Origin: Spirochaetota bacterium
Lineage (GTDB): Bacteria > Spirochaetota > Leptospiria > Turneriellales > Turneriellaceae
Assembly: GCA_018240245.1 (NCBI GenBank)
Contig: JAFEGD010000090.1
Location: 1-46,427 of the forward strand
Length of the DNA stretch: 46,427 bases
Direction of reading: 5' to 3'
This document shows, one piece after another, positions 26,007-34,868 of this stretch (positions are counted from its first letter, which is position 1; every line of letters starts with the position of its first letter). A program made the position numbers and the translations under genes. The notes under the pieces were generated by a model that worked only from the letters and a program-made list of their open reading frames with translations, did not search any database and was not told where the DNA came from.

Positions 26007-26843
26007 TCACGGCTCCATCTGCGTGACACGCACAATGTCGCCGACGCGCACGACCTGTTCTTTGCCGCCCAAGAGATGCACGCGGTGCCGTTCGCGGGAC
26101 GTCGCTAACTGAAACGCATAGAACGTTTCGCCGTCGGCCAGTTCGTAACGAAAAAGCGGTTTGTCGCTCGTATCTGTCGCGACGACTTTTCTATCGAGAG
26201 TGTGGCGCGTCTGGGTGAAATCTAATTTGGCCGGGGCTGTCATGCGCAAGGTGTCTTCACCCTGCTGCGGATTACGAAATGTTATAGAGAGGCTGCCGTG
26301 GCGGAGCACAATTGTGCCACGCGCGGGTGACGCATCGAAAATAAATTCTGTACCGGTGATAGCAACACTCACGAGCGGATGCTCGATATGCATGTCGGCT
26401 TTTTCGTGCAGACGAAAATCGGCTTTGAGCGTTTGCGCAGCGACACGAATCGTGCCGCGCGTTTCGCTGATTTGCGCATCGCCCGCCATGAAGCGAATTT
26501 CTTTTTTGCCATGCCGATAAATTTCGCCGTGTGAAAACTTTTTTGGGGCGATATTCGTGCGGGCGATGGTCGGTTTCTCGGCGGTGCGCGATTCGCTTTG
26601 TATGAACCAAAATGCGATCGAGAATCCTACGAGTACAAGTGCGGCGGCAGCCCATGGGAGAGCATGGTAAAATTTTCGCGCGCGTCTGTATTTGAGTTCG
26701 ACGACGGGTTGCGGCGTGCGCGGCGGTGCAAATGCCGCTTTGAATCGTCGCCAATTTTCATGGGGGAGTGACTTCTGTGCGGGGAGCAATCCTTCAGCGG
26801 AGAGCATTTCTTTGACTCGCATTTTTCGTTCGTTTTTATGCAC
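26007..26843 (-). CDS. FecR-like transmembrane protein
   Basis: A 278-aa bitopic protein. A cytoplasmic N terminus (about 1-60), a membrane segment (62-81: LPWAAAALVLVGFSIAFWFI) and a periplasmic FecR-like beta domain. The pattern GDAQISETRGTIRVAAQTLKADFRLHEKADMHIEHPLVSVAITGTEFIFD resembles FecR. The N terminus starts at GTG 26843, eight bases inside the sigma stop; an alternative start is at M8. Known FecR proteins regulate ECF sigma factors from the membrane, usually with a TonB-dependent receptor. None is present nearby. Confidence 0.78.
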   Translation of the reverse strand: MHKNERKMRVKEMLSAEGLLPAQKSLPHENWRRFKAAFAPPRTPQPVVELKYRRARKFYHALPWAAAALVLVGFSIAFWFIQSESRTAEKPTIARTNIAPKKFSHGEIYRHGKKEIRFMAGDAQISETRGTIRVAAQTLKADFRLHEKADMHIEHPLVSVAITGTEFIFDASPARGTIVLRHGSLSITFRNPQQGEDTLRMTAPAKLDFTQTRHTLDRKVVATDTSDKPLFRYELADGETFYAFQLATSRERHRVHLLGGKEQVVRVGDIVRVTQMEP

Positions 26844-27396
26844 GGTGACCTGCCTTAAATTCTTCGTAGAAAGGTTCGAGTTTCACAATCGCGCGGCGCA
26901 TGCGGCTTTCGACGGCGGCAACCGTGAGGCTGAGCATCTGAGCGATCTCGGCGTAGCTGAAATCTTGAAAGCGTAAGACCGCGACCTCGCGATATTTTTG
27001 CGGTAATGCGGCGAGCGCGCGCGCAACCAGTTCTTGCTCTTCGTTCGCAAGCGCAATTTCTTCGGGAGTCGCCGTGGCGCGCGGTTGGGGCACGACGCGC
27101 ATGCGGTCTTTGGCGCGCTTGCGTAAGAAGTACGAGGCGCTATTGCGCACGATACCGAAAAACCAGTAGCGCGCCACATCGGGCGGCGCGGCGAGATATT
27201 CTTCAAAGCGTTCGAGCGCGAGCTCAAAACTGTGAGTCAGCGTATCGTACGCATCGTCGCTATCGACGAGCATACGCCGCAGGTATCCCCATGCGGGCGG
27301 ATAATGATCGCTGTAGAAGCGCGCAAATTGTTCTTGCCGTTTGCGGTCAAAGGGTGTAGCGGCGCTATAGTTCAAGGGTATCGGTTTTTGGCCCAC
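26836..27396 (-). CDS. ECF-type RNA polymerase sigma factor
   Basis: A 186-aa sigma-70 family protein. Region 2 (about 24-90: FYSDHYPPAWGYLRRMLVDSDDAYDTLTHSFELALERF) and region 4 with a helix-turn-helix (about 125-175: LPQKYREVAVLRFQDFSYAEIAQMLSLTVAAVESRMRRAI) are visible. The start is GTG at 27396. AGGAG (27415-27411) can pair with CTCCT (27406-27402), which might hide the ribosome binding site; the spacing of 14 or more bases is long, so this start is not certain. It is followed by a FecR-like gene with an 8-base overlap, the usual regulator pair. Confidence 0.9.
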   Translation of the reverse strand: MGQKPIPLNYSAATPFDRKRQEQFARFYSDHYPPAWGYLRRMLVDSDDAYDTLTHSFELALERFEEYLAAPPDVARYWFFGIVRNSASYFLRKRAKDRMRVVPQPRATATPEEIALANEEQELVARALAALPQKYREVAVLRFQDFSYAEIAQMLSLTVAAVESRMRRAIVKLEPFYEEFKAGHRA

Positions 27397-27509
27397 GTAT
27401 GAGGAGCCTAATCTCCTACAGATATGGTGACAATACCTTGCTAAATCCGTCGCAAGATGAGAAAATCAATAGGATTGACATCGGGTAAAAGAATGGCAAC
27501 GTACCAAAT

Positions 27510-27812
27510 ATGAAAGGTTTCAGCGTTACCGGCGACACTCCCGAAAAATTTATGCGCAAGATCGAGCGCGCACTTTATAAAGGAGAACTCGGTAAGTTTG
27601 CAAAGATGTCGTTGCAATTGCCGCAGGCCCGCATCAGTTTTGAGAAAATGGGCATAACCGAGTTTATCTTCAGCATCACCGCCGAGGGTGACACTTTTAC
27701 CGCAACCAAGACCGGTGAGAAGGTCGCGCTCACGCATGCTTTTTTTCGCAACGAGGTGGAGCGAGAACTGGAGCGTATTATTCACCGTTTTGGGGGGATT
27801 ATAAAAAAATAA
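27510..27812 (+). CDS. Small conserved-looking unknown protein (100 aa)
   Basis: Starts MKGFSVTGDTPEKFMRKIERAL and ends ELERIIHRFGGIIKK. Charged and soluble, with beta strands in the centre (ISFEKMGITEFIFSITAEGD). No family recognised. The 135-codon frame on the other strand is an antisense shadow. The composition and the neat position between two genes favour a true gene; start and function are unproven. It ends 93 bases before the YidB-like gene on the same strand. Confidence 0.6.
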   Translation: MKGFSVTGDTPEKFMRKIERALYKGELGKFAKMSLQLPQARISFEKMGITEFIFSITAEGDTFTATKTGEKVALTHAFFRNEVERELERIIHRFGGIIKK

Positions 27813-27905
27813 TGAGTGCGGTGCGCAATGCGCCTGCACCCGCCACATCCAAAAAAATGAGAAATCTGCTATGCTTTCTCGCTTCGATATTTACGCTGCC
27901 CTACT

Positions 27906-28337
27906 ATGAATATCCAAGAAGAAATGAAAAAATACATCGATCAGGCGAGTTCGCAGATCAATGTCGGCAAAGAAAAACTTGAGGGATTGGTTGCTTCGTT
28001 AGCGCTCGATGAAAAGAAAGCGCACCTCGAATCGATCATCAGCACTCTCCGCGAGAAGGGTCTGAAAGATACGGTCTCTTCATGGGTCGGCACCGGCGAA
28101 AACCATCCGATTAACCCCGAGAAAATTAAAGAAGCTCTCGGCGTGCATCGTATCGAAGAGTTGGCGCAGCAAGCGAAAATGAAAGTTTCAGAAGTGCCGC
28201 AAGCGCTTTCGAGTCTTTTACCACAACTTATCGACAAACTCACACCCGACGGTAAAGAACCGGCAAACGGTATTGCCGCGGCTGCGGTGAAGTTCCTCAA
28301 AGGAATTCAAGATCGCACGGGTGGCTCTCACGGCTAA
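27906..28337 (+). CDS. YidB-like (DUF937) protein
   Basis: A 143-aa soluble protein. VSSWVGTGENHPINPEKIKEALG and EVPQALSSLLPQLIDKLTPDG are the YidB/DUF937 signature block. The N-terminal 40 residues form a helix (MNIQEEMKKYIDQASSQINVGKEKLE). The family's function is unknown. A perfect hairpin follows the stop by 6 bases, and the hydrolase gene starts after it on the same strand. Confidence 0.85.
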   Translation: MNIQEEMKKYIDQASSQINVGKEKLEGLVASLALDEKKAHLESIISTLREKGLKDTVSSWVGTGENHPINPEKIKEALGVHRIEELAQQAKMKVSEVPQALSSLLPQLIDKLTPDGKEPANGIAAAAVKFLKGIQDRTGGSHG

Positions 28338-28343
28338 TGAAAC

Positions 28344-28377
28344 TTTCAGCATCGCGACAAGCGTCGCGATGCTGAAA
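28344..28377. repeat. 15-bp perfect inverted repeat
   Basis: Arms 28344-28358 and 28363-28377 around AAGC. It lies between the YidB-like stop and the hydrolase start on the same strand, 8 bases before ATG 28386. It has no T-tract. Its core (GCATCGCGAC) partly resembles the 24423 element (GCACTCGCGAC). Confidence 0.9.
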
Positions 28378-28385
28378 TTCTAACG

Positions 28386-29306
28386 ATGAAAAAAAAATAT
28401 ATTTTTATCGGCGTTGTCGTCGCCTTAGGCGTCGCTATTGGCTCGCAGGTACATCGCGATATACCCGCAGCGGAAATCGAAAAGAAATTCGCCTTGCCCG
28501 AATCGAAATTCATGAATCTCAAGGGTATGCGCGTGCATTATACCGACGACGGTAAAGGCAAACCCTCGGTGGTCGTGCTGATCCACGGCACGGGCGCAAG
28601 CCTGCATACGTGGAATGCGTGGATGCCAAAACTTAAAAAAGATTTTCGCGTCGTGCGCGTCGATCTGCCCGCATTCGGCCTGACGGGACCGTCGCCCGAT
28701 CGCGACTATTCGATCGCGAATTATGTACGTTTTCTCGAAGAGTTTTTTGCCGAACTCAAAATTAAACAAATTAATCTCGTCGGCAATTCGTTGGGCGGCC
28801 AGATCGCATGGCACTACGCGCTCGCGCACGGCGACGATGTCTTGAAGCTTGTGCTTATCGATAGCGCAGGGCTGCCGCGCGTCGGCAAAATTCCGTTGCC
28901 GATTCGTTTGGCGCGTATGCCGATTTTACAGACACTCGCAAAATATATCAGTCCGCGTTTTCTCGTAAAAAAAAGTTTGAAAGAAGTCTATTACGATAAG
29001 AATAAAGTTACCGACGCGCTCGTCGATCGCTATTTTGCGCTCACGTTGCGCGCCGGCAACCGCGAGGCGTTCGTCGATCGTGCGCTGCAACTTAGCGACG
29101 ACAACGGCGACGGTTTGCGTAAGCTGGGTATGCCAACGCTTATCATGTGGGGCCGCCACGACGCATGGATTCCGATTTCGCAGGCGGAGCTATTCAAGAA
29201 AAAAATTCTCTTAGGCCAACTCTTGATTTACGAGAACTCAGGCCACGTACCGCAAGAAGAAATTCCCGACGAAAGCGTTGCGGGTCTCTTGAAATTCTTA
29301 GAATAG
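28386..29306 (+). CDS. Alpha/beta hydrolase, membrane-anchored
   Basis: A 306-aa protein with an N-terminal signal anchor (KKKYIFIGVVVALGVAIGS, about 2-20) and an alpha/beta hydrolase domain. VLIHGTGAS is the oxyanion region; the nucleophile elbow GNSLGG has Ser135; GRHDAWIP supplies Asp and NSGHVPQEE supplies the His. Members include lipases, epoxide hydrolases and meta-cleavage-type enzymes. The substrate is unknown. The start has a hairpin immediately in front and no clear Shine-Dalgarno. Confidence 0.88.
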   Translation: MKKKYIFIGVVVALGVAIGSQVHRDIPAAEIEKKFALPESKFMNLKGMRVHYTDDGKGKPSVVVLIHGTGASLHTWNAWMPKLKKDFRVVRVDLPAFGLTGPSPDRDYSIANYVRFLEEFFAELKIKQINLVGNSLGGQIAWHYALAHGDDVLKLVLIDSAGLPRVGKIPLPIRLARMPILQTLAKYISPRFLVKKSLKEVYYDKNKVTDALVDRYFALTLRAGNREAFVDRALQLSDDNGDGLRKLGMPTLIMWGRHDAWIPISQAELFKKKILLGQLLIYENSGHVPQEEIPDESVAGLLKFLE

Positions 29307-29358
29307 GTAATTGAGTTCATAAAATATCGCAAGGGTGGATTAAATTCTCTGCTTGTGA

Positions 29359-30156
29359 CTATTTTGTAATCGAGAACTCCACTCGCGTATCGAACACAAA
29401 CTTGCCTTTGTGGTAGGTGCGCTCGCTAAACTCGGCGCGGCCGTCGCTGCGAAAGCGGAGAAAGCTAGTCGCGCGCGTGCCATAACCGGGTAAGCGAATG
29501 AATGCCGACGACAGTGCTTTTTCGACGGCAAACGGTAATCCCGTTTGCTGCACTGCGTCGTCGGGTGCGGGCATGGTATCGTGCATGAGTTCGAACGCCG
29601 TGTTGATTTCTAAAGAATTTTTTAATCGGACTAAATCCGCCTTGGCTTTATTTACTTTGTGCCACGGAGCATCGAGCAGTGCGTTCGAGAGGCCGTAGAC
29701 GCCGGACACCAATTGCCGCGCAGCGGCATTGGCGCGGTTGCTAAAATAATAGAGAGTTTGCGAGTCGCCGAAGAGTAGATTGTAGCCGTTGTAATCGTGT
29801 GCGGTTCGGGCGAGCTCTTCGCTATATGCGGCATAGGAAATATCTTCTTTAAGAAAGCGGCTGACGATGAGGCCGCGCGATTTTGCGTTGTGAGAGTTGT
29901 GACCGGGTTCGCGAAAATTGGTAATCGCGGCAAAGCGACCGCTGCGGCTCACACCGAGCCAAGTACCGAGCGGCGTTGCGGGGGTGCGCCAAAAATTACG
30001 CCACGAACGATAACCCAAATCTTTGCCGGCGAGCACTTGGTAGTCCGGCGACCACGCGAGCGGTGCCGCGCGCCGCCGCCAAAACTCGTCGCGGTTGGCA
30101 AGCACGATAAGCGGCGTATCGGTGCCGGGTTGATAGGAGAGAACGATCAAGCACAC
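29359..30156 (-). CDS. NRDE family protein (TANGO2-like)
   Basis: A 265-aa protein with LIVLANRDEFWRR (the NRDE motif), WLGVSRSGRFAAITNFREPGH, KSRGLIVSRFL and GYNLLFGDSQTLYYFSNR, all typical. The family is linked in eukaryotes to lipid and haem handling (TANGO2), but the bacterial role is open. I chose GTG 30156, which gives V/M-C-L-I-V-L with Cys at residue 2; in this family Cys2 is conserved and may be the N-terminal nucleophile. A longer open frame begins at GTG 30171. Both start codons are in the first copy of a 44-bp tandem duplication. Confidence 0.85.
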   Translation of the reverse strand: MCLIVLSYQPGTDTPLIVLANRDEFWRRRAAPLAWSPDYQVLAGKDLGYRSWRNFWRTPATPLGTWLGVSRSGRFAAITNFREPGHNSHNAKSRGLIVSRFLKEDISYAAYSEELARTAHDYNGYNLLFGDSQTLYYFSNRANAAARQLVSGVYGLSNALLDAPWHKVNKAKADLVRLKNSLEINTAFELMHDTMPAPDDAVQQTGLPFAVEKALSSAFIRLPGYGTRATSFLRFRSDGRAEFSERTYHKGKFVFDTRVEFSITK

Positions 30157-30246
30157 GATGTGCAAGAACACGCACTTGACAGGAAGTCAATCTTTGTGCG
30201 TGTCAAGCACACGATGTGCAAGAACACGCACTTGACAGGATGTCAA
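30147..30246. repeat. 44-bp direct repeat, tandem, over the NRDE gene start
   Basis: Copy 1 is 30147-30190 and copy 2 is 30203-30246; they match at 43 of 44 positions, offset by 56 bases. Both contain the small dyad GCACACGATGTGC and a TTGAC...GTCAA dyad. Copy 1 includes the first codons of the NRDE gene. The copy-2 reading frame ends early in a TGA because 56 is not a multiple of three, so it is not a second gene. It looks like a recent local duplication. Confidence 0.93.
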
Positions 30247-30250
30247 TTGT

Positions 30251-30293
30251 AGCACTATTCCGAACCAGCGTTTCGCGGGTTCGGAATAGTGCT
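30251..30293. repeat. 16-bp perfect inverted repeat with inner 3-bp stem
   Basis: Arms 30251-30266 and 30278-30293; the loop AGCGTTTCGCG can form an inner GCG/CGC stem. It lies between the divergent NRDE gene (minus) and RND adaptor gene (plus, 30481). The rest of the 30294-30480 gap holds no confident gene, and I saw no clear promoter. Confidence 0.9.
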
Positions 30294-30480
30294 GGAAAAT
30301 TCTATCTAAATCTACTCAAAATACATACAAAAAAGATGTTTCAGTAACAACATAGGAATAGTATCCCATGAAAAAGCATTGTCGCGTTGTCTGAATCTCA
30401 AATTACAACGACAGTCGAGCTCTAATTACCAATTATTTGGTGAGCGAGTGAAGTTTATGCCGGTTAAGGTGTTGAACAAA

Positions 30481-31581
30481 ATGAATCCAAAACAGAAAAA
30501 AGCCATATTGCACACAGCATTTTTGTTAATGCTTTTAGTTTTGAGCGGTGCGGCATGCCATAAAAAGCACGAGGCTGAATCTGATGCGCTGACGGCGACA
30601 AAGCCATGGCGACAAGACGTGGTCGTCGATCAAGCGTATGTTGCGCAAGTGCGTGCGATTCAGCATATCGAGCTGCGCGCGTTCGAGAAAGGGTATTTGA
30701 CGCATATCTATGTCGACGAAGGCCGTTTAATAAAGAAAGGCCAGAAGATGTTTCAGGTGATGCCGATGTTAGTCACGGCGACGTACGAAAAGGCAAAAGC
30801 CGAGTTCGAGTCGACGTCGATCGAATTCGAGAATACCGAAAAACTTTTCAAAGAAAATGTCGTGTCGAGTACCGAACTAGCTCTTGTGCGAGCGCGCTTG
30901 AAGAAAAATCAAGCAGCCATGAATTTAGCGAAAAGCCATCTCGATCTTGCGACGGTGCATGCGCCTTTTACCGGCATTATGGATAAATTTCAGGTGAGGT
31001 TAGGTAGTCTCGTCGACGAAGGCGCTCTGCTCACGACGCTATCGGATATTTCGCAGTTGTGGATTTATTTTAACGTCGCGGAGAAGGACTATCTGAACTT
31101 TCAGAAAGAAAAAAATCTAGGGCATAAGCCGATGAAAGTGCAATTTGTCATGGCGAACGGCGAAACATTCAAGCATACGGGGGTCGCCGACACGATCGAG
31201 GGCGAGTTTAACACAGAGACCGGCACGATTCCCTTTCGTGCGACGTTTCAGAATCCCGAGCGTCTCTTGCGGCACGGCGAGACGGGCAACGTGATCGTAA
31301 AAACAAATTTGCCGATGGCGTTAGTTATTCCGCAAAAAGCGACGTTTGAAGTTTTAGATAAGGTTTACATCTATGTCGTCGACGACAAAGGTATTGCAAC
31401 GGCGAAGCAAATTACAACGTCGCACGAAGTGCCGCATCTATTTGTGGTGGCCGAGGGTGTGACCGAGCAAGACACAATTTTAATCGAAGGACTCGGAAAA
31501 GTACAAAACGGACAAAAAGTCGATATCAAAGTCGAATCGAGCGAAGAGGTCTTGAAGGGATTAGAGCTTTCGGCGCACTAG
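30481..31581 (+). CDS. RND efflux periplasmic adaptor, lipoprotein
   Basis: A 366-aa membrane fusion protein (AcrA/MexA/HlyD type). The lipoprotein signal KKAILHTAFLLMLLVLSGAAC precedes barrel-sandwich and helical parts (RAFEKGYLTHIYVDEGRLIKKGQ; AKAEFESTSIEFENTEKLFKENVVSS; HAPFTGIMDKFQVRLGSLVDEGALL), then the beta-barrel and membrane-proximal domains. It links the RND pump to the outer-membrane factor. The open frame begins at 30379, but the ATG at 30481 gives the proper signal with AAGGTG 9 bases upstream (ATG 30457 is an alternative). Gene order matches mex/acr operons. Confidence 0.93.
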   Translation: MNPKQKKAILHTAFLLMLLVLSGAACHKKHEAESDALTATKPWRQDVVVDQAYVAQVRAIQHIELRAFEKGYLTHIYVDEGRLIKKGQKMFQVMPMLVTATYEKAKAEFESTSIEFENTEKLFKENVVSSTELALVRARLKKNQAAMNLAKSHLDLATVHAPFTGIMDKFQVRLGSLVDEGALLTTLSDISQLWIYFNVAEKDYLNFQKEKNLGHKPMKVQFVMANGETFKHTGVADTIEGEFNTETGTIPFRATFQNPERLLRHGETGNVIVKTNLPMALVIPQKATFEVLDKVYIYVVDDKGIATAKQITTSHEVPHLFVVAEGVTEQDTILIEGLGKVQNGQKVDIKVESSEEVLKGLELSAH

Positions 31582-31604
31582 CCGCACAAGGGATGGAGTA
31601 TTAA

Positions 31605-34600
31605 ATGTTCGCGAAGTTTTTGCAGCGCCCGGTTTTAGCGATTGTGATTTCAATCGTAGTGGTATTCATGGGTTTGTTATCGATTAAAACGCTGCCGATG
31701 GCGCAATTTCCCGAAATTGCCCCGACACAAATCATTGTCAAGCTGTCGTTTCCCGGCGCGAGTGCGCAAGTGCTCGTGCGCTCGACGATTACCATTCTAG
31801 AGCAGGCGATTAACGGCGTGAATGGTATGCGCTATATGACATCGTCGTCGACGAGTTCGGGCGATGCGATTATTCAGATTTATTTCGAACCGGGAACAGA
31901 CCCCAATGGTGCGCTGGTTCAGGTCAAGACGCGCGTCGACCAGATGACGTTTCGGATACCGGCGTTGGTGCGCCTCGAAGGTATTTTCGTTTTACCCGTG
32001 CAGCCGAGTATGCTTCTTTACGTGAACCTTTATAGCGTCGATCCGAAGGCCGATGAGAAATTTTTGTTCAACTACGCGACGGTCTTCTTGTTGCCCGAGT
32101 TAAAGCGTATCCATGGGGTCGGTTGGGTGAGTATTTTGGGTGCGCGGCAATACGCGATGCGGGTTTGGCTCGATACCGACCGCATGCGCGCCTATAATGT
32201 CTCGGTCAAAGAGGTGATGAAAGCGATCGAAAGCCAAAGTATCATCGGTCGTCCGGGACGTATTGGCAGAAGCTCCGGTAAAACCGCGCAGTCGCTCGAA
32301 TATGCGCTGACCTACGACGGGCGGTATACCAAGCCCGAACAATACGAGAATATTATTGTGCGCGCCGAAACGGGCGGCGAGGTGATGTATCTAAAAGATA
32401 TTTCAACGGTAGAGCTCGATAGCGAATTTTATAATATTTACTCCGACATCGACGGGCACCCCTCGGCCGCGATCATGTTTAACCAAACCTTGGGCAGCAA
32501 CGCGATCGAGGTCATCGAAGAAATCAAGAGTAAGCTCGAGGAACTAAAGAAGCAATTTCCGCCGCAGATGGACTACAAGTTCGGCTACGATGTATCTAAA
32601 TTTATCGAGGCGTCGATTGAAGAAGTGACGCATACGCTCCGCGATGCCTTCATTCTCGTGGCGCTCGTTGTCTTTATTTTTCTTGCCGATTGGCGCTCGA
32701 CGCTCATACCCACAATTGCGGTACCCGTCTCGCTTATCGGCGCATTCACGTTCATGAAAGCGTTGGGACTTACGATTAACTTGATTACTCTCTTCGCGTT
32801 AGTCTTGGCGATTGGGGTCGTCGTCGACGATGCGATTGTCGTGGTTGAGGCTGTGCATGCAAAAATGGCCGAGAAACACATGAGCGTCTATAGGTCGGTC
32901 AAAGAAGTCTTAGGAGAAATTAGCGGCGCGGTAATCGCGATTACCTTGCTCATGGTCTCGGTTTTCGTGCCTGTTTCGTTTTTGCCGGGGCCAGTGGGTG
33001 TGTTTTACCGGCAATTCGCGGTGACGATGGCGACTTCGATTGTGCTTTCGGGTCTCGTCGCTTTGACCTTGACGCCGGTACTTACGGCGATGATCTTAAA
33101 ACCGCATGTACCCGGCCAACACGCGCGCGGGCCCATCGGCAAGTTACTCGAAAAATTTAACCAAGCCTTTGATCGTTTTACAGATAGATACGTGAGACTT
33201 ATGCGAAAAGTCGCGGGTACTCGTACGTTCACGGTTTTCATGCTTGTGGGTTTCTCGGTCGGAATCTTCTTTATGAGTAAGATGGTACCGGGCGGTTTTG
33301 TTCCCGCAGAAGACCAGGGGATGATTTACGCGATTGTTCAGACTCCCCCCGGTTCGACGATTGAAAAAACCGCTAGCGTCGTGCGTATGCTCGAACACGA
33401 AGCGTTAAAAACCGACGGTGTCGATTCGGTTGCCTCGTTGGCGGGTTATGAAATCCTTTCCGGTGGTGAGGGTTCTAACGCGGGTACTTGTCTTATCAGT
33501 CTTAAAGAGTGGTCTAAGCGTAAGCACAATGCGCGCAAAATTATGGAACTCCTCGAAGAAAAAACCAAAGCTTTTGGAGCGATTATCGAATATTTCGAAC
33601 CGCCAGCCGTACCCGGATTCGGCGCTGCCGGCGGCGTTTCGTTCGAGCTACTCGATAAGACGAACAGTGGCGATTATGCCGCCTTCGATAAAGTACACGT
33701 GCAATTCATGCAAGATCTCAAAAAACGCAAAGAGTTGACGGGAACCTTCTCCTTCTATTCGGCAAAATTTCCGCAGCTCGACGTGAAGCTCGATCGTAAA
33801 GTCGCGATGCAAAAAGGCGTCAATGTCGGCGATGCGATGGAAAATTTGAGTGTCTTGATCGGGAGTACGTACGAACAGGGTTTTATTCGCTTCAATCAAT
33901 TTTGGAAAGTATATGCGCAGGCAAAACCCGAATTTCGCCGCATGCCGTCGGATATTCTCAAGTTGTACACGCCCAACGAAAAGGGTGAGATGGTTCCCTA
34001 TTCGGCATTCCTTAAACTCGACCAGATTCAGGGTGTGAACGAGGTCACCCGTTACAATGCATACACCGCCTCGGTCATCAACGCGCTCCCGAGTACGGGA
34101 TATACCACCGGCGACGTGATTGCGGCGATTCGAGAAGTCGAAAAAAAGACATTGCCGCACGGGTTTGCGGTCGGTTGGGCGGGGCTTTCGTACGACGAAT
34201 CGATGCGTGGTAACGAAGCGATTATTATCTTCTTGATCGTGATTGTGTTCGTTTATTTGGTTCTCGCGGCACAATACGAAAGTTTCATATTACCGTTCTC
34301 GGTAATTCTTTCGCTTCCCCCCGGCGTTTTCGGAACTTTCTTCCTTCTCAAAATTATGGGGCTCGCGAACGACATCTATGCGCAGATTGGTATGATCATG
34401 CTCATCGGTCTGCTCGGCAAGAACGCCGTCTTGATTGTCGAGTTCGCGAAGCAGAAGCAAGAAGCTGGTCTCACCGTGTTCGAAGCGGCGATGGAAGGTG
34501 CGAAGGCGCGCTTTCGTCCGATTCTTATGACCTCGTTTGCTTTTATTGCCGGGTTAATCCCGCTGCTTTTGGCCTCGGGCCCCGGTGCAGTGGCGAACCA

Positions 34601-34838
34601 CACAATCGGCGCCTGCGCTTTAGGGGGGATGGCCTTCGGTACTGTTTTCGGCGTCGTAATTGTGCCGGGCCTCTATTACATATTTGCCTCTATTTCCGAG
34701 GGAAAAACTCTTATTAAGCAAGAAGACGACGAGCCGCTTACCGAACATGTAGGGCACCATGCGCCAGCCGAGCATGTAGAAACGCATGAACCTGTCGTGG
34801 ACGAAAAAAAACGTAAGCGGAAAAATTCGCGCACTTGA
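31605..34838 (+). CDS. RND efflux pump inner-membrane transporter (AcrB/MexF-like)
   Basis: A 1,077-aa proton-driven pump of the HAE1 family. A hydrophobic first helix is followed by the large porter loop (about 30-330); TM4 has the proton-relay Asp pair in VLAIGVVVDDAIVVVEAVHAK; the second porter loop spans about 555-865; TM10 has LLGKNAVLIVEFAKQK with the conserved Lys. The last ~40 residues are unusually hydrophilic and rich in His, Glu and Lys (TEHVGHHAPAEHVETHEPVV), not typical of AcrB. The start has GGATGGAG upstream. It would export lipophilic compounds. Confidence 0.96.
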   Translation: MFAKFLQRPVLAIVISIVVVFMGLLSIKTLPMAQFPEIAPTQIIVKLSFPGASAQVLVRSTITILEQAINGVNGMRYMTSSSTSSGDAIIQIYFEPGTDPNGALVQVKTRVDQMTFRIPALVRLEGIFVLPVQPSMLLYVNLYSVDPKADEKFLFNYATVFLLPELKRIHGVGWVSILGARQYAMRVWLDTDRMRAYNVSVKEVMKAIESQSIIGRPGRIGRSSGKTAQSLEYALTYDGRYTKPEQYENIIVRAETGGEVMYLKDISTVELDSEFYNIYSDIDGHPSAAIMFNQTLGSNAIEVIEEIKSKLEELKKQFPPQMDYKFGYDVSKFIEASIEEVTHTLRDAFILVALVVFIFLADWRSTLIPTIAVPVSLIGAFTFMKALGLTINLITLFALVLAIGVVVDDAIVVVEAVHAKMAEKHMSVYRSVKEVLGEISGAVIAITLLMVSVFVPVSFLPGPVGVFYRQFAVTMATSIVLSGLVALTLTPVLTAMILKPHVPGQHARGPIGKLLEKFNQAFDRFTDRYVRLMRKVAGTRTFTVFMLVGFSVGIFFMSKMVPGGFVPAEDQGMIYAIVQTPPGSTIEKTASVVRMLEHEALKTDGVDSVASLAGYEILSGGEGSNAGTCLISLKEWSKRKHNARKIMELLEEKTKAFGAIIEYFEPPAVPGFGAAGGVSFELLDKTNSGDYAAFDKVHVQFMQDLKKRKELTGTFSFYSAKFPQLDVKLDRKVAMQKGVNVGDAMENLSVLIGSTYEQGFIRFNQFWKVYAQAKPEFRRMPSDILKLYTPNEKGEMVPYSAFLKLDQIQGVNEVTRYNAYTASVINALPSTGYTTGDVIAAIREVEKKTLPHGFAVGWAGLSYDESMRGNEAIIIFLIVIVFVYLVLAAQYESFILPFSVILSLPPGVFGTFFLLKIMGLANDIYAQIGMIMLIGLLGKNAVLIVEFAKQKQEAGLTVFEAAMEGAKARFRPILMTSFAFIAGLIPLLLASGPGAVANHTIGACALGGMAFGTVFGVVIVPGLYYIFASISEGKTLIKQEDDEPLTEHVGHHAPAEHVETHEPVVDEKKRKRKNSRT

Positions 34839-34868
34839 TGCCGCAGAGCGAGGAGCACGCATTTACTG

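Noticed and set aside
27441..27848. Minus-strand 135-codon frame opposite the 100-aa gene
   Set aside because: The plus-strand frame has a better start and more protein-like sequence; the minus frame contains no recognisable domain.
33648..34274. Minus-strand 208-codon frame opposite the RND pump
   Set aside because: Antisense shadow of the RND pump gene.
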